Below are positions 1 through 8,752 of a DNA stretch of 64,000 nt, one piece after another. The first letter of the stretch is position 1. Every line of letters starts with the position of its first letter. The notes beneath the pieces are model-generated. The model saw only the letters and a list, made by a program, of their open reading frames with translations, was not told the origin of the DNA and searched no databases. Origin of the DNA: Mycobacterium sp. BK086 (GTDB lineage Bacteria > Actinomycetota > Actinomycetes > Mycobacteriales > Mycobacteriaceae); the NCBI GenBank assembly GCA_004362315.1, contig SNWL01000003.1, positions 2,069,526 to 2,133,525 on the forward strand, given 5' to 3'. The translations under genes were made by a program, and so were the position numbers.

Positions 1-977
1 GTGGCGGCGGCGACGCCGCAGACTCGCTGATCATCTGCGAGGAGTTGCACGAAGCAGGCACTCCCGGTGGGGTTTTCGCCTCACTGTTCACCTGCGGTAT
101 CGCAGTGCCGCACATGGTGGCCTCCGGCGACGAGCGGCTGATCGAGAAATTCGTCCGGCCGACGTTGCGCGGTGAGCTGATCGGGTCGCTGGCCATCACC
201 GAGCCGGGCGGCGGCTCCGACGTCGGCCACTTGCGGACAACGGCGACCCGCGCCGGCGACGAGTACGTCGTCAACGGTGCCAAGACCTACATCACGTCGG
301 GGGTGCGTGCCGACTACGTCGTCACCGCGGTACGCACCGGCGGCACCGAAAATACTGGCGCATCCGGCGTTTCGCTGCTCGTCGTGGAGAAGGGCACACC
401 GGGCTTTGAAGTCACCCGCAGGCTAGACAAGATGGGCTGGCGGTCCTCGGACACCGCCGAGCTTGCCTACTCCGAGGCTCGGGTACCGGCCGCCAACCTG
501 GTGGGTGCCGAGAACACCGGCTTCGCCCAGATCGCCTCGGCCTTCGTGTCCGAGCGGATCGGTCTTGCGGCCCAGGCATATTCGTCGGCGCAACGGTGCC
601 TGGACCTGACCGTGCAATGGTGCCGCGACCGGGAGACATTCGGCCGTCCGCTGATCTCCCGGCAGTCGGTGCAGAACACGCTGTCCGAGATGGCCCGCCG
701 GATCGATGTGGCGCGGGTGTACTCGCGCAGTGTGGTCGAGCGGCAATTAGCGGGTGAGGCCGACCTGATCGCGACGGTGTGCTTCGCCAAGAACACCGCG
801 GTCGAGGCCGGTGAATGGGTGGCGCACCAGGCGGTTCAACTGTTCGGAGGGATGGGCTACATGACCGAGTGCGAAGTCGAACGCCAATACCGGGACATGC
901 GGATCCTGGGCATCGGCGGGGGCACCAACGAAATCCTCACCAGCCTGGCCGCGAAAGCACTGGGATATCAGGCATGA
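1..977 (+). CDS. fadE13: Acyl-CoA dehydrogenase, 5' end outside window (FadE13-like)
   Basis: This frame is open from base 3, so the start lies upstream; about 324 residues of a roughly 385-residue flavoprotein are visible. The family oxidises acyl-CoA to 2-enoyl-CoA using FAD and passes electrons to ETF. The middle domain carries AITEPGGGSDVG, and the C-terminal domain carries LFGGMGYMTE and QYRDMRI. The C-terminal motif reads GGGTNEI, with Gly where medium-chain enzymes have the catalytic Glu. Isovaleryl-CoA and long-chain enzymes share this and keep their base elsewhere. The stop overlaps the accD2 start (ATGA), so the genes are translationally coupled. The name rests on synteny with Rv0975c. 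Confidence 0.93.
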   Translation, partial: GGGDAADSLIICEELHEAGTPGGVFASLFTCGIAVPHMVASGDERLIEKFVRPTLRGELIGSLAITEPGGGSDVGHLRTTATRAGDEYVVNGAKTYITSGVRADYVVTAVRTGGTENTGASGVSLLVVEKGTPGFEVTRRLDKMGWRSSDTAELAYSEARVPAANLVGAENTGFAQIASAFVSERIGLAAQAYSSAQRCLDLTVQWCRDRETFGRPLISRQSVQNTLSEMARRIDVARVYSRSVVERQLAGEADLIATVCFAKNTAVEAGEWVAHQAVQLFGGMGYMTECEVERQYRDMRILGIGGGTNEILTSLAAKALGYQA

Positions 978-2569
978 CCGTCTTGAACAGCGTCATCGAC
1001 CCCAAGGCGCCGACGTATATCGAGGCGGCCGAGGCCATGACGGCCAAGCTCGCCGAAATCGACGGCGAACTGGCCAAGGCGCTGGCCGGCGGTGGTGCGA
1101 AATATGTTGACCGGCACCACAATCGGGGCAAGCTCACGGCCCGCGAACGTATCGAGCTGCTGGTCGACCCCGATTCCCCGTTTCTGGAACTGTGTCCACT
1201 GGCCGCCTATGGCAGCGACTTCCAGGTCGGCGCCAGCCTGGTGACGGGCATTGGTGTGGTCGAGGGCGTCGAGTGTCTGCTGATCGCCAACGATCCCACC
1301 GTCAAGGGCGGCACCAGTAACCCCTGGACGCTGAAGAAGATGCTGCGGGCCAACCAGGTTGCCCTCGAGAACCGGCTGCCGGTGATCTCGCTGGTGGAAT
1401 CCGGCGGTGCGGATCTGCCCACGCAGAAGGAGATCTTCATCCCGGGTGGACGGATGTTCCGGGACCTGACGCAACTCTCGGCCGCAGGCATTCCCACGAT
1501 CGCGCTGGTATTCGGCAACTCGACAGCTGGTGGCGCCTACATCCCTGGGATGTCCGATCACGTCGTGATGATCAAGGAACGCTCGAAGGTCTTCCTGGCC
1601 GGTCCGCCGCTGGTGAAGATGGCCACCGGCGAGGAGGCCGACGACGAATCGCTCGGTGGCGCCGAAATGCACGCCAGGGTATCGGGTTTGGCGGACTACT
1701 TCGCCGTCGACGAGCTCGACGCCATCCGCATCGGCCGTCGCATCGTGGCCCGGCTGAACTGGGCCAAACAGGGGCCCACACCCCGCCCGGTGATCGCCCC
1801 GCTGGCCGACCCCGAAGAACTGCTCGGCATCGTCTCGGCCGATCTGCGGATTCCCTTCGACCCCCGGGAAGTGATCGCCCGGGTCGTCGACGGCTCCGAC
1901 TTCGACGAGTTCAAGGCGATGTACGGCGCATCCCTGGTGACCGGCTGGGCCACCCTGCACGGCTACCCGGTCGGCATCCTCGCCAACGCCCGCGGTGTGC
2001 TGTTCAGCGAGGAATCCCAGAAGGCCACCCAGTTCATCCAGCTGGCCAACCGCTCCAATACACCACTGTTGTTCCTGCACAACACGACCGGCTACATGGT
2101 CGGCAAAGCCTATGAGGAAGGCGGGATGGTCAAGCACGGCTCGATGATGATCAACGCCGTCTCCAACTCGCGGGTCCCGCACATCTCGCTGCTGATCGGC
2201 GCGTCCTACGGCGCAGGCCACTACGGCATGTGTGGCCGCGCCTACGATCCGCGGTTCCTCTTCGCCTGGCCCAGCGCCAAATCCGCGGTGATGGGCGGCG
2301 CGCAGCTGGCCGGCGTGTTGTCGATCGTCAACCGCGCGGCCACCGAAGCCCGCGGCGGAACGGTCGACGAACAAGCCGACGCCGCCCTACGGGCAGCCGT
2401 CGAGGCGCAGATCGAAGCCGAGTCGCTACCGATGTTCCTGTCCGGGCGGATCTACGACGACGGGGTGATCGATCCCCGCGACACCCGCACCGTGCTCGGA
2501 ATGTGCCTGTCCGCCATAGCCAATGCACCGATCGAGGGGACGTCGAACTTCGGCGTCTTCCGGATGTGA
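974..2569 (+). CDS. accD2: Acyl-CoA carboxylase beta (carboxyltransferase) subunit, AccD2-like
   Basis: This 531-residue protein has the length and two-domain crotonase-like layout of MCC/PCC-type carboxyltransferase subunits, which move CO2 from carboxybiotin to an acyl-CoA. The N-terminal half contains NSTAGGAYIPGMSDH. The C-terminal half contains GASYGAGHYGMCGRAYDP. Both are glycine-rich turns of the type that form oxyanion holes. The ATG at 974 overlaps the preceding stop and begins MTVLNSVID. An upstream in-frame extension runs through the fadE13 gene and was discarded. The biotin-carrying partner follows six bases later. Substrate is not settled by sequence: branched enoyl-CoA such as methylcrotonyl-CoA fits the flanking dehydrogenases and hydratase. 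Confidence 0.94.
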   Translation: MTVLNSVIDPKAPTYIEAAEAMTAKLAEIDGELAKALAGGGAKYVDRHHNRGKLTARERIELLVDPDSPFLELCPLAAYGSDFQVGASLVTGIGVVEGVECLLIANDPTVKGGTSNPWTLKKMLRANQVALENRLPVISLVESGGADLPTQKEIFIPGGRMFRDLTQLSAAGIPTIALVFGNSTAGGAYIPGMSDHVVMIKERSKVFLAGPPLVKMATGEEADDESLGGAEMHARVSGLADYFAVDELDAIRIGRRIVARLNWAKQGPTPRPVIAPLADPEELLGIVSADLRIPFDPREVIARVVDGSDFDEFKAMYGASLVTGWATLHGYPVGILANARGVLFSEESQKATQFIQLANRSNTPLLFLHNTTGYMVGKAYEEGGMVKHGSMMINAVSNSRVPHISLLIGASYGAGHYGMCGRAYDPRFLFAWPSAKSAVMGGAQLAGVLSIVNRAATEARGGTVDEQADAALRAAVEAQIEAESLPMFLSGRIYDDGVIDPRDTRTVLGMCLSAIANAPIEGTSNFGVFRM

Positions 2570-2574
2570 GCCCC

Positions 2575-4551
2575 ATGATCTCTCGAGTCCTCGTTGCCAA
2601 TCGCGGTGAGATCGCCCGCCGCGTCTTCGCCACCTGCCGCCGGCTCGGCATCGCCACAGTGGCCGTGTACACCGATCCCGACGCGTCGTCCCCCCACGTC
2701 GAGGAGGCCGACGCCCGGGTACGTCTGGACGGAAATTTTGGTTACCTGGACGCCGCGCAGCTGATCTCGTCCGCGAAGGCCTCCGGTGCCGACGCCATCC
2801 ACCCCGGTTACGGATTCCTCTCCGAGAACCCCGATTTCGCCAAAGCTGTCATCGACGCCGGGCTGACCTGGATCGGGCCGCCGGTGGCCGCTGTCGCATC
2901 GATGGGCTCCAAGATCGAGGCCAAGAAGATGATGGCCGCGGCCGGGGTCCCCGTGCTCGACGAACTCGACCCCGAGGCAGTCACCCAGAATCAGCTACCG
3001 GTGCTGGTGAAGGCGTCGGCGGGTGGCGGCGGCCGTGGTATGCGGGTGGTGACCGAGCTCGCCGAGCTCGCGGCCCAGGTGCAGGCCGCAAGCCGGGAAG
3101 CTCAGTCGGCGTTCGGCGATCCGACAGTGTTCTGCGAGCGGTACCTGCCGACCGGCCACCATGTCGAGGTCCAGATACTCGCCGACGAGCACGGCACGGT
3201 CTGGGCGGTCGGCGAGCGGGAATGCTCCATTCAACGCCGGCACCAGAAGATCATCGAGGAGGCGCCCTCTCCCCTGGTGGACCGTGTTGCGGGCATGCGG
3301 GACAGGCTTTTTCAGGCCGCGCGGCTGGCAGCCGGCGCGATCGGTTACACCGGGGCGGGCACGGTGGAGTTCCTCGCCGGCGATGACGGCGAGTTCTACT
3401 TCCTCGAGATGAACACCCGCCTGCAGGTCGAGCATCCCGTCACCGAGCTCACCACTGGTCTGGACCTCGTCGAGTTGCAGCTCTCGGTGGCCGACGGAGA
3501 GCGGCTCGGCGCCGAGCCGCCTGCGGCCCGTGGGCATTCGATCGAGGCGCGGATCTACGCCGAGGACCCGGCCCGCAACTGGCAGCCCCAGGCTGGTCAC
3601 ATCCACCGGTTCGAGGTGCCCGGCACCACAACCACTTTCGGCCCGCTCAACGGCACCGGAATCCGACTCGACTCCGGTGTCGCCGACTCCTCCGTGGTGT
3701 CGATCCACTACGACCCGATGCTGGCCAAGGTCATCTCGTACGCCCCGACCCGCAGGCGCGCGGCGCAGGTGCTCGCCGACGCACTCGCAAGGACCCGGCT
3801 GCACGGGGTCCGCACCAACCGCGACCTCTTGGTCAATGTCCTTACCCACCAAGCCTTCCTGGCCGGTGCGACCGACACGGCCTTCTTCGACACGCACGGG
3901 TTGCCCGAGCTGGCCCGGCCCCTGGCAGATGAAGCGACGATCCGGCTCGCGGCGGTGGCCGCAGCGCTGGCCGACGCCGCCAACAACCGCGCCACGGCGA
4001 CGGTGCTGGGCGAGATAACCAGCGGCTGGCGCAATGTCGTCTCGGGCAACCAGCACAAGACCTACCTGGACGCGGCCGGTCAGGAACACCTCGTCGCCTA
4101 TCGATTCACCCGCGACGGCCTGGTGCTGCCCGACGACGACGGCGCGACCCTGGTATCGGCTCAGCCGGATCGGGTGGTGCTCGCAAGCGATGGCGGGGTG
4201 GCCACGGCATTCGAGGTAAGCCGTTATGGCACTGAGGTTTACGTCGACTCACCGCTGGGTCCCGTCACCCTGACTGCCGCCCCGCGGTTTCCCGAACCGG
4301 GCTCGGCTGTCGAGAAGGGTTCGCTGCTGGCACCCATGCCCGGCTCGGTCATCCGCCTCGGCGCCGCACTGGGCGACACCGTCACCCTCGGTCAGCCGCT
4401 GGTCTGGCTGGAGGCGATGAAGATGGAACACACCATCAACGCGCCGACCGACGGCGTGGTGACCCAACTTGACGTCAGCGTCGGCCAGCAGGTCGACGTC
4501 GGAACCGTCCTCGCCCGGGTGGAGAACCCGGCAGCGGGAGAAGGAGAGTAA
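2575..4551 (+). CDS. accA2: Acyl-CoA carboxylase alpha subunit (biotin carboxylase plus BCCP), AccA2-like
   Basis: The 658-residue protein starts MISRVLVANRGEIA, the classic biotin-carboxylase N-terminus. The ATP-grasp domain has the glycine-rich loop KASAGGGGRGM near residues 145-155 and EMNTRLQVEHPVTE near 278-291. The C-terminal biotinyl domain carries EAMKMEH, with the biotinylated lysine at about residue 616. It carboxylates its own biotin with ATP and bicarbonate, then hands the carboxyl to the AccD partner encoded just upstream. The ATG at 2575 is preferred over a longer frame running through accD2. The stop overlaps the next start by one base (TAATG) behind a strong AAGGAGAG ribosome site. 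Confidence 0.95.
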   Translation: MISRVLVANRGEIARRVFATCRRLGIATVAVYTDPDASSPHVEEADARVRLDGNFGYLDAAQLISSAKASGADAIHPGYGFLSENPDFAKAVIDAGLTWIGPPVAAVASMGSKIEAKKMMAAAGVPVLDELDPEAVTQNQLPVLVKASAGGGGRGMRVVTELAELAAQVQAASREAQSAFGDPTVFCERYLPTGHHVEVQILADEHGTVWAVGERECSIQRRHQKIIEEAPSPLVDRVAGMRDRLFQAARLAAGAIGYTGAGTVEFLAGDDGEFYFLEMNTRLQVEHPVTELTTGLDLVELQLSVADGERLGAEPPAARGHSIEARIYAEDPARNWQPQAGHIHRFEVPGTTTTFGPLNGTGIRLDSGVADSSVVSIHYDPMLAKVISYAPTRRRAAQVLADALARTRLHGVRTNRDLLVNVLTHQAFLAGATDTAFFDTHGLPELARPLADEATIRLAAVAAALADAANNRATATVLGEITSGWRNVVSGNQHKTYLDAAGQEHLVAYRFTRDGLVLPDDDGATLVSAQPDRVVLASDGGVATAFEVSRYGTEVYVDSPLGPVTLTAAPRFPEPGSAVEKGSLLAPMPGSVIRLGAALGDTVTLGQPLVWLEAMKMEHTINAPTDGVVTQLDVSVGQQVDVGTVLARVENPAAGEGE

Positions 4552-5717
4552 TGACCGACACCGGCTTCATCGAGAGCGAGGAACGCCAAGAGCTGCGCAA
4601 GGCGGTCGCCGCGCTGGCGTCGAGCTACGGCCAGGACTACTACCTGGCGAAGGCCCGCGCCGGTCAGTACACCGACGAATTGTGGGCGGAGGCAGGGAAA
4701 CTCGGCTTCATTGGCGTCAACCTCCCCGAGGAGTACGGCGGCGGCGGTGCGGGCATGTACGAACTCTCGCTGGTCATGGACGAGATGGCCTCCAATGGGT
4801 GTTCGCTGCTGATGATGGTGGTGTCACCGGCCATCAACGGCACGATCATCAGCAAGTTCGGCACCGACGAGCAGAAGAAGCGCTGGCTGCCGGGAATCGC
4901 CGACGGAACGACCACCATGGCGTTCGCCATCACCGAACCCGACGCCGGGTCGAACTCACATCGCATCACCACCACCGCTCGACGGGACGGCAGCGACTGG
5001 ATCCTGTCCGGTCAGAAGGTGTACATCTCCGGCGTCGATCAGGCCCAGGCGGTGCTGGTCGTCGGCCGGATGGAAGACGCCAAGACCGGCAACCTCAAGC
5101 CGGCGCTGTTCATCGTGCCCACCGACACACCGGGTTTCACGTACACCAAGATCGATATGGAGATCATCAGCCCGGAAAATCAGTTCTCGCTGTTCATCGA
5201 CGACGTCCGCCTGCCTGCCGACGCACTGGTGGGCTCGGAGGACGCCGCGATCGCACAACTCTTTGCCGGTCTGAACCCCGAGCGGATCATGGGATCCGCC
5301 AACGCGATCGGCGTCGGGCGCTTCGCGCTCACCAAGGCGGCCGACTACGTCAAGACCCGTCAGGTGTGGAAGACCCCGATCGGCGCGCATCAGGGCATCG
5401 CACATCCGCTGGCGCAGAATCACATCGAACTCGAACTGGCCCGGCTGATGATGCAGAAGGCGGCCACGCTCTATGACAACGGCGATGACTTCGGCTGCGC
5501 GGAGGCGGCGAATATGGCCAAATACGCGGCGGGCGAGGCGTCCACCCGGGCCGTCGACCAGGCCGTGCAATCGCTCGGCGGCAACGGGCTGACGAAGGAG
5601 TACGGCATCGCCTCGATGGTCACCGCCTCGCGACTGGCGCGCATCGCCCCGGTGAGCCGGGAGATGATCCTGAACTTCGTCGCCCAGACCTCGCTGGGCC
5701 TGCCGCGGTCGTACTGA
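4551..5717 (+). CDS. fadE12: Acyl-CoA dehydrogenase, FadE12-like
   Basis: This 388-residue protein spans all three acyl-CoA dehydrogenase domains: a helical N-terminus, a middle domain with AFAITEPDAGSNSH, and a C-terminal domain with AVQSLGGNGLTKEYG. It should form an alpha,beta-double bond in an acyl-CoA thioester. The C-terminus ends RLARIAPVSREM where most relatives have an IYEGT(S/N)E-type motif, so the usual catalytic Glu and GTxE turn are missing. It is coupled to accA2 upstream and echA7 downstream by one-base overlaps. A two-dehydrogenase, carboxylase and hydratase operon fits degradation of branched acyl-CoA; that assignment is inference. Confidence 0.93.
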   Translation: MTDTGFIESEERQELRKAVAALASSYGQDYYLAKARAGQYTDELWAEAGKLGFIGVNLPEEYGGGGAGMYELSLVMDEMASNGCSLLMMVVSPAINGTIISKFGTDEQKKRWLPGIADGTTTMAFAITEPDAGSNSHRITTTARRDGSDWILSGQKVYISGVDQAQAVLVVGRMEDAKTGNLKPALFIVPTDTPGFTYTKIDMEIISPENQFSLFIDDVRLPADALVGSEDAAIAQLFAGLNPERIMGSANAIGVGRFALTKAADYVKTRQVWKTPIGAHQGIAHPLAQNHIELELARLMMQKAATLYDNGDDFGCAEAANMAKYAAGEASTRAVDQAVQSLGGNGLTKEYGIASMVTASRLARIAPVSREMILNFVAQTSLGLPRSY

Positions 5718-6484
5718 TGAAGCCGCTGGTCACCTACGCCGTCGACGGACACGTCGCCCGGCTGACCCTGGACTCACCGCACAACCGCAATGCGCTGTCC
5801 ACCCGACTGGTCGAACAGCTGCATGCCGGGCTGCAGGCGGCCGCCGCCGATCCGTCGGTGCGGGCGGTGGTGCTCGGGCACACCGGCGGCACGTTCTGTG
5901 CCGGCGCCGACCTGAGCGAGGCCGCCGATGGCGATCCGTTCGAGTCGACCGCGGCCCGTGCCCGGGAGACGACGACGGTATTGCGCGCGATCGTCGAATC
6001 GCCGGTGCCGGTGGTAGGGGCGATCGACGGCCATGTCCGCGCCGGCGGGCTGGGCCTGATCGGGGCGTGCGACATCGTGGTCGCGGGCCCGCGCAGCACG
6101 TTTGCGCTGACCGAGGCGCGCATCGGTGTGGCGCCGGCGATCATCTCGCTCACCCTGCTGCCGAAACTGTCACCGCGAGCGGCTGCCCGCTACTACTTGA
6201 CGGGTGAGACGTTCACCGCGGCCACGGCCGCCGAGATCGGGCTGATCACCATCGCCGCCGACGACGTCGACACCGCAGTGGCGGGCGTCGTCGCGGACCT
6301 GGGCCGTGGCTCGCCCCAGGGGCTGGCCGCATCAAAAGCCCTGACCACGGCCGATGTCCTGGCCGGATTCGACCGCGACGCCGAGCGATTGGCGAACGAG
6401 TCGGCGCGGCTGTTCGTCTCCGAGGAAGCGCGGGAAGGGATGCTCGCGTTTCTGGAGAAACGCCAGCCTCGCTGGCTGCGATAA
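5717..6484 (+). CDS. echA7: Enoyl-CoA hydratase/isomerase family protein, EchA7-like
   Basis: A 255-residue crotonase. The oxyanion-hole segments are HTGGTFCAGADLSEA near residues 55-70 and GHVRAGGLGLIGACD near 102-116. The position that holds Glu in classical hydratases (the GGG-E helix) reads RAGGLGLIG, so hydratase chemistry is not certain and a lyase or HMG-like reaction is possible. The ATG overlaps the fadE12 stop (TGATG). It closes the carboxylase operon; the next gene has its own promoter. Synteny matches Rv0971c. Confidence 0.92.
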   Translation: MKPLVTYAVDGHVARLTLDSPHNRNALSTRLVEQLHAGLQAAAADPSVRAVVLGHTGGTFCAGADLSEAADGDPFESTAARARETTTVLRAIVESPVPVVGAIDGHVRAGGLGLIGACDIVVAGPRSTFALTEARIGVAPAIISLTLLPKLSPRAAARYYLTGETFTAATAAEIGLITIAADDVDTAVAGVVADLGRGSPQGLAASKALTTADVLAGFDRDAERLANESARLFVSEEAREGMLAFLEKRQPRWLR

Positions 6485-6512
6485 CACCACTGTGAGAGAT
6501 CAGCGAACACTC

Positions 6513-6540
6513 TTGCGGTTGTCTTCCAGAGTCGTACCCT
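6513..6540 (+). promoter_or_regulatory. Sigma-A-like promoter for the DUF1707 gene
   Basis: TTGCGG at 6513-6518 and TACCCT at 6535-6540 are separated by 16 bases. The predicted transcript starts at about 6547, two bases before the ATG at 6549, so the mRNA would be nearly leaderless. No Shine-Dalgarno sequence is seen. Confidence 0.5.
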
Positions 6541-6548
6541 CGTAGGCG

Positions 6549-7160
6549 ATGAGCAATTTGACACCACGAGACGCGACGACGCGGGCCGCTGATGCGGACC
6601 GCATCCAGGTTGCTCAGCTACTCACCGACGCCGCCTCCAAGGGACGTCTGCAGCTCGGAGAGTACGAGCAACGGCTGGCGAAGGCCTACGCCGCGCAGAC
6701 CTACGACGACCTCGATCGGCTCACCGCGGACTTGCCCGAGGCGACGGACACGTCGCACCGGCGCGGCGCATCCAAGCCCGCACCCAAGACGCTGCTGCTG
6801 GCCATCCTGAGCGGGTTCGAACGCCGGGGTCGCTGGAATGTGCCGGGCCGGATCACCACGTTCACGTTGTTCGGCGGCGGCGTCGTGGACCTGCGCTACG
6901 CCGACTTCACCTCGGCCACAGTCGAAATCCACGCATACTCGATCATGGGCGGGCAGACCATTCTGCTGCCGCCGGAGATCAATCTCGAAGTCCGCGGCAT
7001 CGGTGTGATGGGCGGGTTCGACCACAACGTCGACGGCGTCGGCACACCGGGCGCCCCGACGGTCACCATCCGGGGCTTCTCGTTGTGGGGCGGCGTGGGC
7101 GTCAAACGTAAGAACCGAAAGCCCGGCGGTTCCGAGCCGCAGGCACTCGGACCGGCCTGA
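6549..7160 (+). CDS. DUF1707 protein with LiaF-like C-terminal domain (Rv0966c-type)
   Basis: This 203-residue protein begins with a DUF1707 (SHOCT-like) helical domain at residues 10-62. It includes the typical RIQVAQLLTDAASKGRL and YDDLDRLTADLP segments. From about residue 95 it is beta-rich with repeated glycine turns (YSIMGGQTI, IGVMGGFDHN, FSLWGGVGV), like the C-terminal domain of LiaF-type proteins. No membrane segment or signal peptide is evident. In M. tuberculosis this gene is separated from echA7 by csoR and ctpV; here it follows directly. Function unknown; LiaF relatives act in cell-envelope stress sensing, so a link to envelope signalling is only a suggestion. Confidence 0.85.
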   Translation: MSNLTPRDATTRAADADRIQVAQLLTDAASKGRLQLGEYEQRLAKAYAAQTYDDLDRLTADLPEATDTSHRRGASKPAPKTLLLAILSGFERRGRWNVPGRITTFTLFGGGVVDLRYADFTSATVEIHAYSIMGGQTILLPPEINLEVRGIGVMGGFDHNVDGVGTPGAPTVTIRGFSLWGGVGVKRKNRKPGGSEPQALGPA

Positions 7161-7172
7161 GCCCAGAAAAAA

Positions 7173-7205
7173 CCTCGGCCCCTTCCTTTTCGGAAGGGGC
7201 CGAGG
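7173..7205. terminator. Strong bidirectional intrinsic terminator
   Basis: A perfect 14-bp stem (CCTCGGCCCCTTCC at 7173-7186 with its complement at 7192-7205) closes a TTTTC loop. Six A lie on the left and five T on the right. It sits between the convergent DUF1707 gene and the serine-rich protein gene, so it can end transcripts from both sides. Confidence 0.93.
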
Positions 7206-7219
7206 TTTTTCTGAGTGGA

Positions 7220-8377
7220 CTACTTGGCGCTGCCGGCCGAGCTGGAGCTGCCCGAATCGCTCGAGCTGGAGCTGCTGCTCGAATCGCTCGAGGTCTTGGT
7301 GCTGGGCTTCGACTTCTTGGTGATGCCGAGCGCGTCCGAGATCTGCTTGCCGATCTTGTTCAGCGGGTTCTGCGGAGCCTTGGCGGGCTTGGTCGCCTTG
7401 GTCGCGGGCTTGGCCGACGACGCGACACCGGTGGTGGAGGTGCTGGTGTCGGTCGAGCTGCCCTCGGTGGAGGAGCTGCTCTCGGTCGAGCTGCTCTCCG
7501 TGGTCGAGCTGCCGCCGGTCGAGGAGGTGCTCTCGGTGGACGAGCTGCTGTCGGTCGACTCGGTCTTGACTTCAGCCGCGGCCGTCTTCTTCGCAGCCGC
7601 CGAGGAGCTGGCGGTCGGGTTCAAGGCGTTCTCGACGTTCTTGACGACGCCTTCGACGGCGGCGGCGGCCGCGCTGGCGGCACCGCTCAGTGCGGCGGCC
7701 GAGGGCAGGTTGTCCGAGATCGAGGTCGAGATGTAGGCCAGGATGGCCGACAGCCCGTTGGTGCTGTAGGAGAACCCGGTGTTGGTGTCGGGGTCGTAGT
7801 CCGGGGTCTGGCCGTAGAAGAACAGGCTGGCCAGAATGCCGCCGCCGAGCTTGACCGGGCCGAGGTCGAAGGTGGGAACCAGCTGGGTTGCCGAGACCAC
7901 GATCGAGTTGATGACGTTCGGGACGCCGTAGTAGAAGACCGTCTGCGCGGCCTGGAAGATCGGCGAGCTGGTACCGAACAGCTCGCCGGCGGCCACGTAA
8001 GGCACTGCGGGCGCGCCGATTTCGAAGTAGTAGTTGTCGAGGTCGAAGCCGGGGACGAACGACTCGGCAGCGTTGTCGACGAGGTAGTACAGAACACCCG
8101 GGGCGCCGGAGAGGTAAATGTCACTCACGCCCGGGTAGTAGGTGTTGGTGTCGGTGATGTAGCCGCCCCAGCCGAACCAGTAGGCGTCGTTGATGCCCTG
8201 GATCGTGATGTCGGTGATCGCCGTCAGTGCGACCTGCGCGGTCGAGGTCCGCAGCGGGCTCGGCGCGCCGATCGCGAGATCGTGGGTCGGCACGAGTGCC
8301 GGTGTTGCGGCGACGATGGCGGCGGCGCTGGCCACTGCGGCGCCGGTCATCAGGAAAGGTCGAGTTCTTGACGCCAT
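7220..8377 (-). CDS. Exported serine-rich mycobacterial protein of unknown function
   Basis: The ATG at 8377 has a good ribosome site (AAGGGGAA, 7-8 bases upstream). The 385-residue product starts MASRTRPFLMTGAAVASAAA, a signal peptide ending near TPALVPT. Residues 40-245 form a region rich in Tyr, Gly and Phe (WFGWGGYITD, YYLVDNAAESF, LFFYGQTPDYD), probably extracellular. Residues 250-300 are Ala-rich and helical. The last 85 or so residues are a low-complexity Ser/Thr/Lys tail ending in polyserine. I do not recognise the core domain. The tail could be a cell-wall anchor or linker. A longer frame to 8491 exists but lacks the signal sequence at its start. Confidence 0.82.
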   Translation of the reverse strand: MASRTRPFLMTGAAVASAAAIVAATPALVPTHDLAIGAPSPLRTSTAQVALTAITDITIQGINDAYWFGWGGYITDTNTYYPGVSDIYLSGAPGVLYYLVDNAAESFVPGFDLDNYYFEIGAPAVPYVAAGELFGTSSPIFQAAQTVFYYGVPNVINSIVVSATQLVPTFDLGPVKLGGGILASLFFYGQTPDYDPDTNTGFSYSTNGLSAILAYISTSISDNLPSAAALSGAASAAAAAVEGVVKNVENALNPTASSSAAAKKTAAAEVKTESTDSSSSTESTSSTGGSSTTESSSTESSSSTEGSSTDTSTSTTGVASSAKPATKATKPAKAPQNPLNKIGKQISDALGITKKSKPSTKTSSDSSSSSSSSDSGSSSSAGSAK

Positions 8378-8752
8378 TGCTAGTTCCCCTTGTTGGTGCG
8401 GTTCGCCAGGGTCGTGACGAACTCGATGCTTTGCTGATACGAATCTTAGAAGATCCTGATAGATACTAAGGGGCTGTTTGCCCTTCAGCAAGCGGTATGG
8501 GCGAACTTAAGGACTAAAGTACTTCTCTTTTGCCACACCCATCACGCCAGCTCGCGCGGTGTCGGGTAGCTAATTGACGCTCGAGAAACATCCGCGTTAC
8601 CGACGTGTTGCACGTGTTCGCTAGCGCTAGGGGTTGGAGAACGTTGCCGTCAATAATAAAGAGGTTTGCCGCGCTCTTTCCGGTCCACACAATTCGGCGG
8701 GTGGCGACCAGCGGGGTGTAAAGATTTGCTGAATACCTGAGAGCTTCTCAGT
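8378..8752. other. Intergenic region, 375 bases, no gene seen
   Basis: This stretch separates two minus-strand genes. It presumably holds the promoter and leader of the serine-rich protein gene. It contains a 13-base interrupted palindrome ACGTGTTGCACGT at 8603-8615 and a perfect 10-base palindrome CTAGCGCTAG at 8621-8630, spaced six bases apart, which could be regulator sites. Base composition is lower in GC than the flanking genes, and no credible open frame was found. Confidence 0.5.

Noticed and set aside
968-2374. Minus-strand frame of 468 codons opposite accD2
   Set aside because: Shadow frame; accD2 is unambiguous.
8603-8630. SOS box or LexA site in the 8.6-kb intergenic palindromes
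   Set aside because: Neither ACGTGTTGCACGT nor CTAGCGCTAG fits the mycobacterial LexA consensus.
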